A DNA stretch of 64,000 nucleotides from Pseudomonas viridiflava (GTDB lineage Bacteria > Pseudomonadota > Gammaproteobacteria > Pseudomonadales > Pseudomonadaceae), in the NCBI RefSeq assembly GCF_900585905.1, contig NZ_UTVH01000095.1, forward strand, positions 496,001-560,000, in the 5' to 3' direction. Below, one piece after another: positions 35,898 to 44,905 of the stretch. Every line of letters starts with the position of its first letter. Position 1 is the first letter of the stretch. The notes under the pieces were generated by a model. That model made no database searches and was not told where the DNA came from. It was given only the letters and a program-made list of their open reading frames with translations. Both the position numbers and the translations under genes were made by a program.

Positions 35898-36216
35898 TGC
35901 TCACCTCGCAAATGGCGGATTCAACATGAAAGGTCTTGGCAAATGACTATCGATGCACCGACTCGCCTCTGCTTACCTCTCTATCGACTGCAATTCTGAT
36001 TTCTTTTGCGAATTTTTGGAACTTTTTTATTTTCAATTGTCGCGAACGTTTCTTGATCGCGATTCCATCCTCCGTAACGCGGGTCATGCCTCAAGTATAG
36101 CCAATGGCCAGAAGAACCGCCTGCGTTGCTCGAAACATTGTTCCCAAGGGTGGCTCGCGACGAAACGGGCTGTAGAATGGGGTAACAATTTTTTGCAATT
36201 CATGGAGCACCAGCAC
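35898..36216. other. Leader and promoter region of gnd
   Basis: This AT-rich 319-base gap holds two TCGCGA hexamers (36040-36045 and 36057-36062) 17 bases apart centre to centre. A TGTAGAAT -10-like element lies at 36171-36178, about 40 bases before gnd. No gene is supported. Confidence 0.4.
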
Positions 36217-37194
36217 ATGCAACTCGGAATCATCGGACTCGGCCGCATGGGCGGCAACATTGCCAGACGACTGATGCTCAACGGCCACAGCACCGTCGTT
36301 TACGACCGTGATGCAGCGTCCCGTGAGAATCTGGCCAGCGACGGCGCCACGGCAGTGTCCGATCTACCCGCCCTGGTGGCGGCCATGGACAAGCCGCGTG
36401 CTGTCTGGGTGATGCTGCCTGCCGGTGCGCCCACGGAAGACACCATTACCGAGCTGAGCGCACTGCTTGATGCCGATGACGTGATCATCGACGGCGGCAA
36501 CACGTTCTACAAGGATGACGTGCGTCGCGCCCAGGCGCTGACCGCCAAGGGCCTGCATTATGTTGACGTCGGCACGTCCGGCGGTGTGTGGGGGCTGGAG
36601 CGCGGCTACTGCATGATGATCGGCGGCGAAGCCGAAGTGGTCATGCGCCTTGATCCACTGTTCGCCACGCTGGCACCTGGCATTGGTTCCATTGAGCGCA
36701 CCAAGGGCCGTACGGCCACAGACGACCGTGCTGAGCGCGGCTACATCCATGCCGGCCCCGCAGGCTCGGGTCACTTCGTCAAGATGATCCACAACGGCAT
36801 CGAGTACGGAATGATGCAGGCCTTCGCCGAAGGCTTTGACATCCTCAAGCAGAAGAATTCGGACAATCTGCCTGCCGAGCAGCGTTTCGATCTGAACATG
36901 GCAGACATCGCCGAAGTCTGGCGTCGCGGCAGCGTCGTATCGTCCTGGCTGCTCGACCTGACTGCAGACGCCCTGGCCACCGACCCGCAGCTGGACGCCT
37001 ACTCGGGCTCCGTGGCTGACAGCGGTGAAGGTCGCTGGACGATTGAGGCGGCCATGGAACAAGCGGTGCCGGTGCCGGTGCTCTCCAGCGCGCTGTTCGC
37101 ACGCTTCCGTTCACGGCAGAAAAGTTCGTACGCAGACAAAATGCTTTCGGCCATGCGCTTTGGTTTTGGTGGTCACAAAGAAGGCAGCAAGTAA
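36217..37194 (+). CDS. gnd: 6-phosphogluconate dehydrogenase (decarboxylating), short form
   Basis: A 325-residue enzyme of the short (GndA/YqeC) type that oxidises 6-phosphogluconate to ribulose 5-phosphate and CO2. The Rossmann motif [13 protein letters not shown] is at 6-18; [32 protein letters not shown] and [19 protein letters not shown] (substrate and catalytic lysine) follow in order. GGAG eight bases upstream supports the ATG at 36217. It overlaps zwf by one base (TAATG). Many pseudomonads rely on the Entner-Doudoroff route, so a gnd-zwf pair offers an oxidative pentose phosphate branch. Confidence 0.95.
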   Translation: MQLGIIGLGRMGGNIARRLMLNGHSTVVYDRDAASRENLASDGATAVSDLPALVAAMDKPRAVWVMLPAGAPTEDTITELSALLDADDVIIDGGNTFYKDDVRRAQALTAKGLHYVDVGTSGGVWGLERGYCMMIGGEAEVVMRLDPLFATLAPGIGSIERTKGRTATDDRAERGYIHAGPAGSGHFVKMIHNGIEYGMMQAFAEGFDILKQKNSDNLPAEQRFDLNMADIAEVWRRGSVVSSWLLDLTADALATDPQLDAYSGSVADSGEGRWTIEAAMEQAVPVPVLSSALFARFRSRQKSSYADKMLSAMRFGFGGHKEGSK

Positions 37195-38726
37195 TGGGGT
37201 TGTCGCGCGGCACTGCCCGGCAGGCACCCGAAGTAGCGCCGCCGACGACGCTGTTCCTGTTCGGCGCCCATGGTGATCTGGTCAAGCGCCTGCTGATGCC
37301 GGCGCTGTACAACCTGACCCGTGATGGTCTTGCGGGCGGCGACCTGCACATCGTAGGTGTCGATCACAACGCCATCAGCGACGCCGATTTTGCCAGAAAA
37401 CTGGAAGATTTCATTCGTCAGGAAGCAGCCGGCAAGGTGGCGCAGGGCAGCGAGGGGCCTTTGGACCCGGAACTGTGGGCCAGCCTGGCCGAGCGCATCA
37501 GTTATGTGCAGGGTGATTTTCTTGACGATTCCACTTATCAGGATATCGCCGCGAAAATTGAAAGCACCGGCACGGGCAATGCGGTGTTTTATCTCGCCAC
37601 TGCGCCCCGCTTCTTCAGCGAAGTGGCCACGCGGCTGGGCACATCCGGCCTGCTGAGCGAACAGGAAGGGCAGTTCCGCCGCGTGGTGATCGAGAAGCCG
37701 TTTGGGTCTGACCTGGCCAGTGCCGTGGCGCTCAATGAGTGCCTGCTCAAGGTCATGACCGAAAAGCAGATTTACCGGATAGACCATTATCTGGGCAAAG
37801 AGACGGTGCAGAACATCCTCGTCAGCCGGTTCTCCAATGCCTTGTTCGAGTCGTTCTGGAACAACCACTACATCGACCACGTACAGATCACGGCGGCCGA
37901 AACGGTGGGCGTCGAAACCCGGGGCAGCTTTTACGAAAATACCGGAGCCCTGCGTGACATGGTTCCCAACCACCTGTTTCAGCTGCTGGCGATGGTGGCC
38001 ATGGAGCCGCCTGCTGCCTTCGGAGCCGATGCTGTGCGTGGCGAAAAGGCCAAGGTCATTGGCGCGATTCGCCCCTGGTCTGAAGCCGAGGCGCTGGCCA
38101 ATTCGGTTCGCGGCCAATACGCGGCGGGTCAGAAGGGCGGCGAGCCGGTGCCAAGCTATCGTCAGGAAGAAAAGGTCGCTGCCGACAGCACCACCGAAAC
38201 CTACGTGGCGCTCAAGGTGATGGTCGATAACTGGCGCTGGGTCGGCGTGCCGTTTTACCTGCGTACTGGCAAGCGGCTTGGTACGCGCAGCACCCAGATT
38301 GCCATCTGCTTCAAGCCGGCACCCTATGCGCAATTCCGTGACACCGAGGTTGAACGCCTCAAGCCCAACTATTTGCGCATCCAGATTCAGCCCAATGAAG
38401 GCATGTGGTTTGACCTGTATGCGAAAAAGCCCGGGCCAACCCTGCTCATGGAAGACATCGAGCTGGGCTTCGAGTACAAGGACTTCTTCGAGATGCAGCC
38501 GTCAACCGGTTATGAGACGTTGATCTATGACTGTCTGACCGGGGACCAGACGCTGTTTCAGCGCGCTGACAACATCGAGAATGGCTGGCGCGCGGTGCAG
38601 CCGTTCCTGGATGCGTGGCGCAATAATCCTCAGGTCGAAACCTATCCCGCGGGCAGTGACGGTCCTGTCGCTGCCGATACTCTGTTGGCCAGCGATGGCC
38701 GTGAATGGCGAAATATCGATGCCTGA
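37194..38726 (+). CDS. zwf: Glucose-6-phosphate 1-dehydrogenase
   Basis: A 510-residue enzyme that oxidises glucose 6-phosphate and makes NAD(P)H. The nucleotide-binding loop reads FGAHGDLVKRLLMPAL (usual GATGDL) and the active-site signature is RIDHYLGKETVQNI (about 195-208). It is coupled to gnd by overlap, and its 3' end overlaps the HAD gene by eight bases. Pseudomonads commonly have a second zwf next to edd-pgl; this would be the paralogue tied to gnd. No HexR-type box was found upstream of gnd. Confidence 0.96.
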   Translation: MGLSRGTARQAPEVAPPTTLFLFGAHGDLVKRLLMPALYNLTRDGLAGGDLHIVGVDHNAISDADFARKLEDFIRQEAAGKVAQGSEGPLDPELWASLAERISYVQGDFLDDSTYQDIAAKIESTGTGNAVFYLATAPRFFSEVATRLGTSGLLSEQEGQFRRVVIEKPFGSDLASAVALNECLLKVMTEKQIYRIDHYLGKETVQNILVSRFSNALFESFWNNHYIDHVQITAAETVGVETRGSFYENTGALRDMVPNHLFQLLAMVAMEPPAAFGADAVRGEKAKVIGAIRPWSEAEALANSVRGQYAAGQKGGEPVPSYRQEEKVAADSTTETYVALKVMVDNWRWVGVPFYLRTGKRLGTRSTQIAICFKPAPYAQFRDTEVERLKPNYLRIQIQPNEGMWFDLYAKKPGPTLLMEDIELGFEYKDFFEMQPSTGYETLIYDCLTGDQTLFQRADNIENGWRAVQPFLDAWRNNPQVETYPAGSDGPVAADTLLASDGREWRNIDA

Positions 38727-39534
38727 ACTTCAACAGCCGGTCCGTTTTCTGCTTTCCGATATCGATGGCACATTGCTGCGCCCCGACCACACGTTGAGCC
38801 AGGCGAACATCAATGCTGTGGCGCGCTTGCGCGAAGCGGGCATTCAGTTTTCCCTGGCCAGCAGCCGTCCGCCCAGGGCCATGCGCCAGCAGATCCGTGC
38901 GCTGGGCGTGGAGCTGCCCACCGTGGGCTTCAACGGCGCCAATATCGTCGACGCCGAAGGTCATGTGATCTTTGCCTGTCGCATCGAGCCCCAGGCGGCG
39001 AAGACCTGTATCGAATTCCTCTCGCAACATCCGGTTGCGATCTGGGTGTTCGCGGATGATCGCTGGCTGTTGCTTGATCCTGCCGGTGACTACGTGGAGC
39101 ACGAGCGCAATACCCTGGGCTACGACCCGGTGCACGTGTCCAGTTTCGCGCCCTACCTGCAGAGCGTCGACAAGATTGTCGCTGCCAGCCGCGACTTCGA
39201 TCTGCTCAAGCAGCTTGAAGGTGAACTGAATCCGCTGATCGCACAGCAGGCCTTCGCTGCTCGCTCGCAATTGTATTACCTGGACATCACCGCGCTCGCG
39301 GCCAACAAGGGCAATGCGCTGATTACCCTGGCGCGCCAGCTTGATATCGAGCTGGCCCATACCGCCGCCATCGGGGACGGCGGCAACGACGTGGCGATGT
39401 TCAAGCAGGCTGGATTATCAATTGCCATGGGGCAGGCGGAGGACAGTGTCCGCAGCCAGGCCGATGTGGTCACCGGCAGCAACCTGGAAGATGGCGTAGC
39501 CACCGCGATCGAGCGCTATATCCTGCCGCGTTGA
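38719..39534 (+). CDS. Cof-type HAD sugar-phosphate phosphatase
   Basis: A 271-residue HAD hydrolase of the Cof (IIB) class. Motif I is LSDIDGTLLRPD (nucleophile Asp about residue 13), motif II SLASSRPP, motif III lysine in ANKGNAL and motif IV AIGDGGNDVAMF. The alpha/beta cap lies between about 85 and 185. Members hydrolyse sugar phosphates such as fructose 1-phosphate or 6-phosphogluconolactone-related compounds. ATG at 38719 overlaps zwf. Its stop overlaps the TTG that opens the next frame, so it is in the gnd-zwf operon. Confidence 0.88.
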   Translation: MPELQQPVRFLLSDIDGTLLRPDHTLSQANINAVARLREAGIQFSLASSRPPRAMRQQIRALGVELPTVGFNGANIVDAEGHVIFACRIEPQAAKTCIEFLSQHPVAIWVFADDRWLLLDPAGDYVEHERNTLGYDPVHVSSFAPYLQSVDKIVAASRDFDLLKQLEGELNPLIAQQAFAARSQLYYLDITALAANKGNALITLARQLDIELAHTAAIGDGGNDVAMFKQAGLSIAMGQAEDSVRSQADVVTGSNLEDGVATAIERYILPR

Positions 39535-39569
39535 GTCTGCCTCTCTCTTCACTGACGCTGGATGCCCAC

Positions 39570-41414
39570 ATGGCCGCACTGATTGAAGATTACGCGTTGC
39601 TCGGCAATTGCAAGACCGCGGCTCTGGTCGCCCGAGATGGCTCCCTCGACTGGCTGTGCTTCCCCCGTTTCGACTCGCCTGCCTGCTTCGCTGCGCTGTT
39701 GGGCGACAGCAATAACGGGCGCTGGAAGCTTGCGCCCCGTGGTCCGCTGATCAGCCGGGAAAGGCGATATCGCGAAGGTACCCTGGTTCTGGAAACGCTG
39801 TTTCAGACAAGCACTGGCCGGGCCATGCTGATTGATTTCATGCCAGTGGGCGAGGGCAGTCATGTTGTCAGGCAGGTGGTCGGGCTGGAAGGGCATGTCG
39901 ACTTCGAGATGGACCTGGCCATTCGCTTCGATTACGGCAACAGTGTGCCCTGGGTGGAGAATCGCGACGGAGTGATGCTGACCGCAGTGGCAGGCCCGGA
40001 AATGCTGGTGTTGCGCGCCCCGCAGACGATGCGTGCGCTTGACCACCACACCACGTGTCAGTTGCGTGTCGAGTCGGGGATGCGGCAGGCCTTCGTGCTC
40101 AGTCATCAGGCCTCCTTCGAGGCGGTTCAGGACGGCATCGACGCCGAGCAGGCGCTGGCGCAAACCGATGCCTACTGGCGCGAGTTTTCCGACCGTTGCC
40201 CTGAGGTGGGGCCTTGGTCGGCGCAGGTCAAGCGCTCGTTGATCACCCTTAAGGCCATGACCTACCAGCCTACCGGCGGCATCGTGGCGGCGGTCACCAC
40301 CTCGCTGCCTGAGCAACTGGGTGGCGAGCGCAACTGGGATTACCGTTATTGCTGGCTGCGCGACGCGACCATGACCTTGCTGGCCTTCATGAACCTGGGT
40401 TATTTCGAGGAAGCTGCAGCGTGGCGCGAATGGTTGCTGCGCTCGGTGGCAGGCAATCCCGAACAGATACAGATCATGTACGGCCTGGGCGGAGAGCGCC
40501 GCCTGCAGGAAGCGGAGTTGCCCTGGCTTGCCGGCTATGAAGGTTCGGGGCCGGTGCGGATCGGCAATGGCGCTGCGACCCAGATGCAGCTGGATGTGTA
40601 TGGCGAAGTGGCCGACGCAATGATTCAAGCGTTCAAGGGTGGCCTGTCGCGCACGCCCCGCAGCGTAGCGATCACCCGGGTCATCATGCCGTTTCTCGAA
40701 AAGGTCTGGCACCTTCCGGATCGCGGCATCTGGGAGATTCGCTCCGCGCCGCGGCACTTTACCCATTCGAAAGTGATGACCTGGGTGGCTTTTGATCGCA
40801 ACGCCAGGCTGCTGGCCGAGACTGCGCAGACGGACGAAGATCGGGCGCTGGCGGCGCATTATCGGCAGGTGGCAGACGAAATTCATGCCGATGTCTGCCT
40901 GCATGGCTATGACCCTGCGCTCGGCAGCTTTACCCAGGCCTACGGCGCGCCCGCACTGGACGCCAGCCTGCTGCAGATCGCGTTGACAGGTTTTTTGCCT
41001 GCTGATGACCCGCGCGTCATTGGCACTGTTCACGCCATCGAGCGCGAGCTGATCCATCATGGCCTGCTTTTGCGCTATGACACCGAACACAGCACGGATG
41101 GCGTGTCAGGCAGTGAAGGGACGTTTTTGGTGTGTTCATTCTGGCTTGCGGATGTCTATGTGCTGATGGGTCGCATTGAAGACGCCACCGCGCTGTTCGA
41201 GCGCCTGTGCGGCCTGAGTAACGACCTCGGGCTGCTGGCCGAGCAATATGATCCGCTGGCCAAACGCATGCTTGGCAACTTCCCCCAGGCGTTCAGCCAC
41301 ATCGGCATCATCAACACGGCCCTAAACCTGCACCGGACCGTTTGCCCGGTCAGGGCGAGGGCGGTCTGTGAAGCCGGTGCTGGTCAGCAGGAGACTGCTA
41401 AAGCGCACGTCTGA
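39570..41414 (+). CDS. Glycoside hydrolase family 15 (glucoamylase or trehalase)
   Basis: A protein of about 614 residues with an N-terminal beta-sandwich (MAALIEDYALLGNCKTAALV) and the GH15 (alpha/alpha)6 barrel. Typical blocks: LGGERNWDYRYCWLRDATM, DRGIWEIRSAPRHFTHSKVM with the acid glutamate in WEIR, and GVSGSEGTFLVCSFWLADVY with the base glutamate. The frame also opens with a TTG at 39531 that overlaps the HAD stop and would add 13 residues. GH15 covers glucoamylases and trehalases; the nearby trehalose operon favours trehalose or maltooligosaccharides as substrate, but this is inference. Its 3' end overlaps alkB by 17 bases. Confidence 0.87.
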   Translation: MAALIEDYALLGNCKTAALVARDGSLDWLCFPRFDSPACFAALLGDSNNGRWKLAPRGPLISRERRYREGTLVLETLFQTSTGRAMLIDFMPVGEGSHVVRQVVGLEGHVDFEMDLAIRFDYGNSVPWVENRDGVMLTAVAGPEMLVLRAPQTMRALDHHTTCQLRVESGMRQAFVLSHQASFEAVQDGIDAEQALAQTDAYWREFSDRCPEVGPWSAQVKRSLITLKAMTYQPTGGIVAAVTTSLPEQLGGERNWDYRYCWLRDATMTLLAFMNLGYFEEAAAWREWLLRSVAGNPEQIQIMYGLGGERRLQEAELPWLAGYEGSGPVRIGNGAATQMQLDVYGEVADAMIQAFKGGLSRTPRSVAITRVIMPFLEKVWHLPDRGIWEIRSAPRHFTHSKVMTWVAFDRNARLLAETAQTDEDRALAAHYRQVADEIHADVCLHGYDPALGSFTQAYGAPALDASLLQIALTGFLPADDPRVIGTVHAIERELIHHGLLLRYDTEHSTDGVSGSEGTFLVCSFWLADVYVLMGRIEDATALFERLCGLSNDLGLLAEQYDPLAKRMLGNFPQAFSHIGIINTALNLHRTVCPVRARAVCEAGAGQQETAKAHV

Positions 41415-42081
41415 ACGTGACGTTGATACGCTGCTCACCCAGCAATGGGTGAGCGCCGGGCTTTACTGGCATCACGCCGTGATAGCGCAAGCGATCCTCG
41501 CCACCCCAGACCACGACGTCGCCATGCAACAGCGGGATCTTCAGGGTCCTGTCCGCGCGCGCCATGCCGCCGAACAGAAACACGGCAGGCAGGCCCAGAG
41601 ATAGCGAAACCACCGGGAACTCCAGCTGCTTTTCGTCCTTGTCCTGATGCAGTGACATCTTCGCGCCTGGTACATAACGATTGATCAGGCACGCATCCGG
41701 TGTGAAGTCGGCATACCCAGCCACTGCGGCTGCCTGGCGGGCCAGTTGCAGGAATGCCTCCGGTATCGCTGGCCAGGCTTGCCCGCTGCGCGGGTCAATG
41801 GCCGAGTAGCGGTAGCCACTGCGATCAGTCACCCAGCCGACCTCGCCGCAACTGCTCAGCGCCGCAGACATGGTGAAACCGCCGGGAGTGACCATTTGCC
41901 TGAACGGCGCCTTGTCAGCCACGGCATCGAGTGCGGCAAGCAGGTCATCCATCAAGTCGATGGCGAAGCTGCGCAGTAGCCACGCGCCGGGCCCGAATTG
42001 CTCGACCCGAGCCGGCTGCGGCGGATCCTGAGCAAACAGGTCGTTGACCAGTGGCGTCGATGGCGGCCGTTTCATGGCCAT
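41398..42081 (-). CDS. alkB: DNA oxidative demethylase AlkB
   Basis: A 227-residue Fe(II)/2-oxoglutarate dioxygenase that removes methyl groups from 1-methyladenine and 3-methylcytosine in DNA. Iron ligands are HxD in SLHQDKDE and the histidine in RLRYHGVMP; the 2-oxoglutarate site is RINVTFR at the end, the canonical RxNxTxR. LINRYVPGAKMSLHQD is the family core. Two ATGs (42081, 42075) are close; either fits. No ada gene is adjacent. Confidence 0.95.
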   Translation of the reverse strand: MAMKRPPSTPLVNDLFAQDPPQPARVEQFGPGAWLLRSFAIDLMDDLLAALDAVADKAPFRQMVTPGGFTMSAALSSCGEVGWVTDRSGYRYSAIDPRSGQAWPAIPEAFLQLARQAAAVAGYADFTPDACLINRYVPGAKMSLHQDKDEKQLEFPVVSLSLGLPAVFLFGGMARADRTLKIPLLHGDVVVWGGEDRLRYHGVMPVKPGAHPLLGEQRINVTFRRAL

Positions 42082-42119
42082 TGACGAATCATGGGCGTCA
42101 TCCAGAGCGCGTTGGTGAA

Positions 42120-42302
42120 TCAGAGCGCTTTGCTGACTTTCACGTCAGTAATCTGGTCATCGCTCTGGCCGTGCATCTTTTCAAGAGCGGCCAGCGCTTC
42201 TTCGGGGGAGGCGGATTGCAGCTGGGCAAACTCGAAGCGGCGTTCGCCATTGAGCTTGTAACTCACTGCGTATTTGGTCGTGCGGGGTGCGGGGTTGTTC
42301 AT
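42120..42302 (-). CDS. Small conserved protein, 60 residues
   Basis: MNNPAPRTTKYAVSYKLNGE begins a short soluble protein with a beta-alpha pattern (RRFEFAQLQSASPEEALAAL, then ITDVKVSKAL). It looks like a single compact domain; no motif is recognised. It lies 38 bases before alkB in the same direction, so it may share its transcript. Function unknown. Confidence 0.65.
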   Translation of the reverse strand: MNNPAPRTTKYAVSYKLNGERRFEFAQLQSASPEEALAALEKMHGQSDDQITDVKVSKAL

Positions 42303-42332
42303 GACGGCTCCTGATGTCTGGCTGGCGTGTGG

Positions 42333-42638
42333 TCAGCTGAGTCGAGACGTTGAACGTCGGACAATCTTGATCGAGTGGGTGAAGGTACTCTTGCGGCCGC
42401 CGTTGGTGTCAAGCTTGCGTCCGGCGGTATCAATCGTGATGTTCCAGAAGCCGTCGCTGGGTACGGCAATTTTCGCCGGGAAGGTGTCAAATGCGCCGCC
42501 GTGGTAGGTGTGACGACCACCGTTCTTGAAGGAACGAAAATTGGAATCGTTCATCAGGCGTATATTGCAGAGCTGGGAGCACTCGATGACGACCAGATCG
42601 TCTTCGTTAAGGTGCTCGCGCTGGTGTACGAATTTCAT
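42333..42638 (-). CDS. DUF1883 protein
   Basis: A 101-residue beta-rich protein, MKFVHQREHLNEDDLVVIEC, matching the DUF1883 family (NIRLMNDSNFRSFKNGGRHT, FPAKIAVPSDGFWNITID). Function unknown; in larger proteins this domain accompanies TIR domains. It is 30 bases upstream of the 60-residue gene, suggesting a small operon running toward alkB. Confidence 0.8.
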   Translation of the reverse strand: MKFVHQREHLNEDDLVVIECSQLCNIRLMNDSNFRSFKNGGRHTYHGGAFDTFPAKIAVPSDGFWNITIDTAGRKLDTNGGRKSTFTHSIKIVRRSTSRLS

Positions 42639-42795
42639 GGGTGTCTCCGGTGAAAAGTCTTTGCCGCAAAAATCGAGACGATAACATGGCGGGGTGGGTC
42701 TAATCGTGTTTTTGACAGGCTGTTGTCGAAAACGCCCCCCTCAGGGATTTAATTGAGCCCTGGCTTGTCGTAGCACCTTTACTTGGGAGGAATTT

Positions 42796-43146
42796 ATGAA
42801 ATTCGCTGTTGTAGTGCTGGCTCTGGCAATGACAGGTTGTGCCACCGTCGAAGAAATCGAACACACGCCAGCCACCATGAGCGTGATGTCTGGCAAGTCA
42901 CCCAAGGAGTACACCGACTGTTTCGTCGGCAAAATTGCCAAGAGCCGCAAGCCGCCGTTGGTGGAGCCCCGCCATGACGGCCTGAGAGTGATTGTCGCGC
43001 AGAAATTCAGCAAGGACCCGGCGGCGATTCTGGATGTTGAAAACCGTTCCAGCGGCAGCTCGATCAAGGTCTATGAGCGCATCGCCAACGTGCCGATTCG
43101 GCCGATGGACGTGCAGCGTGCAGCCACTGCCTGTATCTCCGGCTGA
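42796..43146 (+). CDS. Small lipoprotein
   Basis: A 116-residue protein with a lipoprotein signal: MKFAVVVLALAMTGC, with lipobox LAMTGC and the lipidated cysteine at residue 15. Residue +2 is alanine, favouring the outer membrane. The mature part has two cysteines (CFVGK and the late CISG) and no known motif. GGAGG seven bases upstream supports the start. Its end is four bases from the convergent lipoprotein gene. Function unknown. Confidence 0.8.
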   Translation: MKFAVVVLALAMTGCATVEEIEHTPATMSVMSGKSPKEYTDCFVGKIAKSRKPPLVEPRHDGLRVIVAQKFSKDPAAILDVENRSSGSSIKVYERIANVPIRPMDVQRAATACISG

Positions 43147-43150
43147 GGCG

Positions 43151-43447
43151 TTACTTGCACACCACCAGTACGCTGCGGTTTTTGTAGTTGCCGACGTCGA
43201 CACCCAGCGTCTTGTCGCTGTCGTTGGGTTGCGGCGTGCCATCGGTGCCGACGATTTCATAGCCAGTCCCGGCGCACGATGCATCCGCTTTCTCATAGCA
43301 GGCCGCCCATGACATGGCTTCGCCGGAGCAGTCAATGCTCAGCCCCTGCTTGCCGTTCTTCAAGTAGGTGTTGGACGCGGTCGCGCAGCCAGTCAGGCTC
43401 AGCACAGCAAGGACAGAGAGAACTTTGATCATGTTTAGGCGCTTCAT
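43151..43447 (-). CDS. Small lipoprotein with several cysteines
   Basis: A 98-residue protein with lipobox LSLTGC; MKRLNMIKVLSVLAVLSLTG is the signal. The start may instead be the inner ATG (MIKVL, 43432). The mature part has five further cysteines (SIDCSG, WAACYEK, ASCAGTGY, VLVVCK) that could pair in the periplasm. A GGxYxxxGxGL-like motif is absent. Function unknown; paired convergently with another lipoprotein gene. Confidence 0.78.
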   Translation of the reverse strand: MKRLNMIKVLSVLAVLSLTGCATASNTYLKNGKQGLSIDCSGEAMSWAACYEKADASCAGTGYEIVGTDGTPQPNDSDKTLGVDVGNYKNRSVLVVCK

Positions 43448-43528
43448 GGAAAGGAGAAAAGGTAGAACACAGGTGGGTATGACTGAACAGTGATGCCATC
43501 GTTCCGACATCACTGGATCTAATCCGAA

Positions 43529-43711
43529 CTATTTCCCGGAGCGTCGCGAAGGTGCTGCCCGTTGATCGTGCAGAACGGAAGCCACATCGACCGCAGACTG
43601 TTCCGTTGCAAACGGGCCTGCAATTGCTTCATCGGCAATGCTGCACACCCACCATTGGGTATCCTGCAATTGCTTGATCAGGTATCCGTTAACGTTTTTT
43701 TCCAATGCCAT
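43529..43711 (-). CDS. Small conserved protein, 60 residues
   Basis: MALEKNVNGYLIKQLQDTQW starts a short protein with a WWVCSIADEAIAGPF core that recurs in small pseudomonad proteins of unknown role. The frame is open 25 codons upstream, but that part is of unlike composition and the inner ATG is the natural start. No domain assigned. Confidence 0.6.
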   Translation of the reverse strand: MALEKNVNGYLIKQLQDTQWWVCSIADEAIAGPFATEQSAVDVASVLHDQRAAPSRRSGK

Positions 43712-43974
43712 TGCACGCTGCCTCGTTGATCGTTCAGGTGGCGCATCATAAAGCTTGAGTGGCGCGGCTGTCGCCTTGCATGACACAGAGGCCCACCCCC
43801 ATCAGTGTCTGGCAAGGCGGACGCTGACTGCGATATGTGCAAGTCAATTTGAACTATCTGCGCCTCTGTTCCTCTACCATGACAGCCTGCGGGCAGAGGT
43901 ATCGGCATTGTAAGGTGACCGATGCCCGATTAGACTGCCTCGCTAATGACAATATGCCTTTACCAAGGACTTTT

Positions 43975-44808
43975 ATGATCAAGAAATGCTTGTTCCCAGC
44001 AGCCGGTTACGGCACTCGCTTTTTGCCGGCCACCAAAGCCATGCCTAAAGAGATGCTGCCAGTGGTCAACAAGCCGCTGATCCAGTACGGCGTGGAAGAA
44101 GCTCTTGAAGCGGGCCTGAAAGAGATTTCTATCGTGACTGGCCGTGGCAAGCGCGCACTGGAAGACCATTTCGACATCAGTTACGAGCTGGAAAACCAGA
44201 TCAAGGGCACCGACAAGGAAAAGTACCTGGTCGGTATCCGTCGCCTGATCGACGAGTGCAGCTTTTCCTACACCCGTCAGACCGAAATGAAAGGTCTGGG
44301 CCACGCCATTCTCAGCGGTCGCCCGCTGATCGGCAACGAGGCGTTTGCCGTTGTCCTCGCCGATGACCTGTGCGTCAACCTTGAAGGTGAAGGCGTGCTG
44401 GAGCAGATGGTCAAGCTGCACAAGCACTACGGTTGCTCGATCGTCGCCATCCAGGAAGTGCCAGCCAACGAGACGCACAAATATGGCGTGATCGCTGGTG
44501 AAGAAATCAAGCCAGGCCTGTTCCGTGTCACCGACATGGTCGAAAAGCCAAAGCCGGAAGACGCGCCTTCCAATCTGGCGATCATTGGTCGCTACATCCT
44601 GACCCCGGACATCTTCGAAAAAATCGAAGCCACCGAGCCAGGCAAGGGCGGCGAAATCCAGATCACCGACGCCTTGATGAAGCAGGCGGCCGAGGGCAAC
44701 GTGCTGGCTTACAAATTCCAGGGCACCCGCTTTGATTGCGGCGGCGCTGAAGGCTACATTGAAGCCACCAACTTCTGCTTCGAGCATTTCTACAAGAACG
44801 GCAAGTAA
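43975..44808 (+). CDS. galU: UTP-glucose-1-phosphate uridylyltransferase
   Basis: A 277-residue enzyme that makes UDP-glucose for lipopolysaccharide, exopolysaccharide and trehalose metabolism. The nucleotide loop is [20 protein letters not shown] (7-26), with the catalytic-lysine region [30 protein letters not shown] (metal Asp) and [12 protein letters not shown]. The frame opens much further upstream (43837), but the ATG at 43975 gives the known N-terminus. A hairpin follows before gor. Confidence 0.97.
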   Translation: MIKKCLFPAAGYGTRFLPATKAMPKEMLPVVNKPLIQYGVEEALEAGLKEISIVTGRGKRALEDHFDISYELENQIKGTDKEKYLVGIRRLIDECSFSYTRQTEMKGLGHAILSGRPLIGNEAFAVVLADDLCVNLEGEGVLEQMVKLHKHYGCSIVAIQEVPANETHKYGVIAGEEIKPGLFRVTDMVEKPKPEDAPSNLAIIGRYILTPDIFEKIEATEPGKGGEIQITDALMKQAAEGNVLAYKFQGTRFDCGGAEGYIEATNFCFEHFYKNGK

Positions 44809-44837
44809 GCATCGGATTCATCGCAGTTACTTGCTAC

Positions 44838-44863
44838 ACAAGGCCACCTGCGGGTGGCTTTGT
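44838..44863 (+). terminator. Terminator-like hairpin between galU and gor
   Basis: ACAAGGCCACC and GGTGGCTTTGT pair over 11 bases (one G-U) with loop TGCG. The U-tract is short, so termination may be partial. Confidence 0.6.
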
Positions 44864-44905
44864 CATTTCTGGCTGATATGCTGGACGCCTGTTCAGGAGA
44901 AACTC

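Noticed and set aside
35898-36216. N-terminal extension of gnd in the open frame from 35953
   Set aside because: The extra residues are non-conserved in character; the Rossmann motif and ribosome site place the start at 36217.
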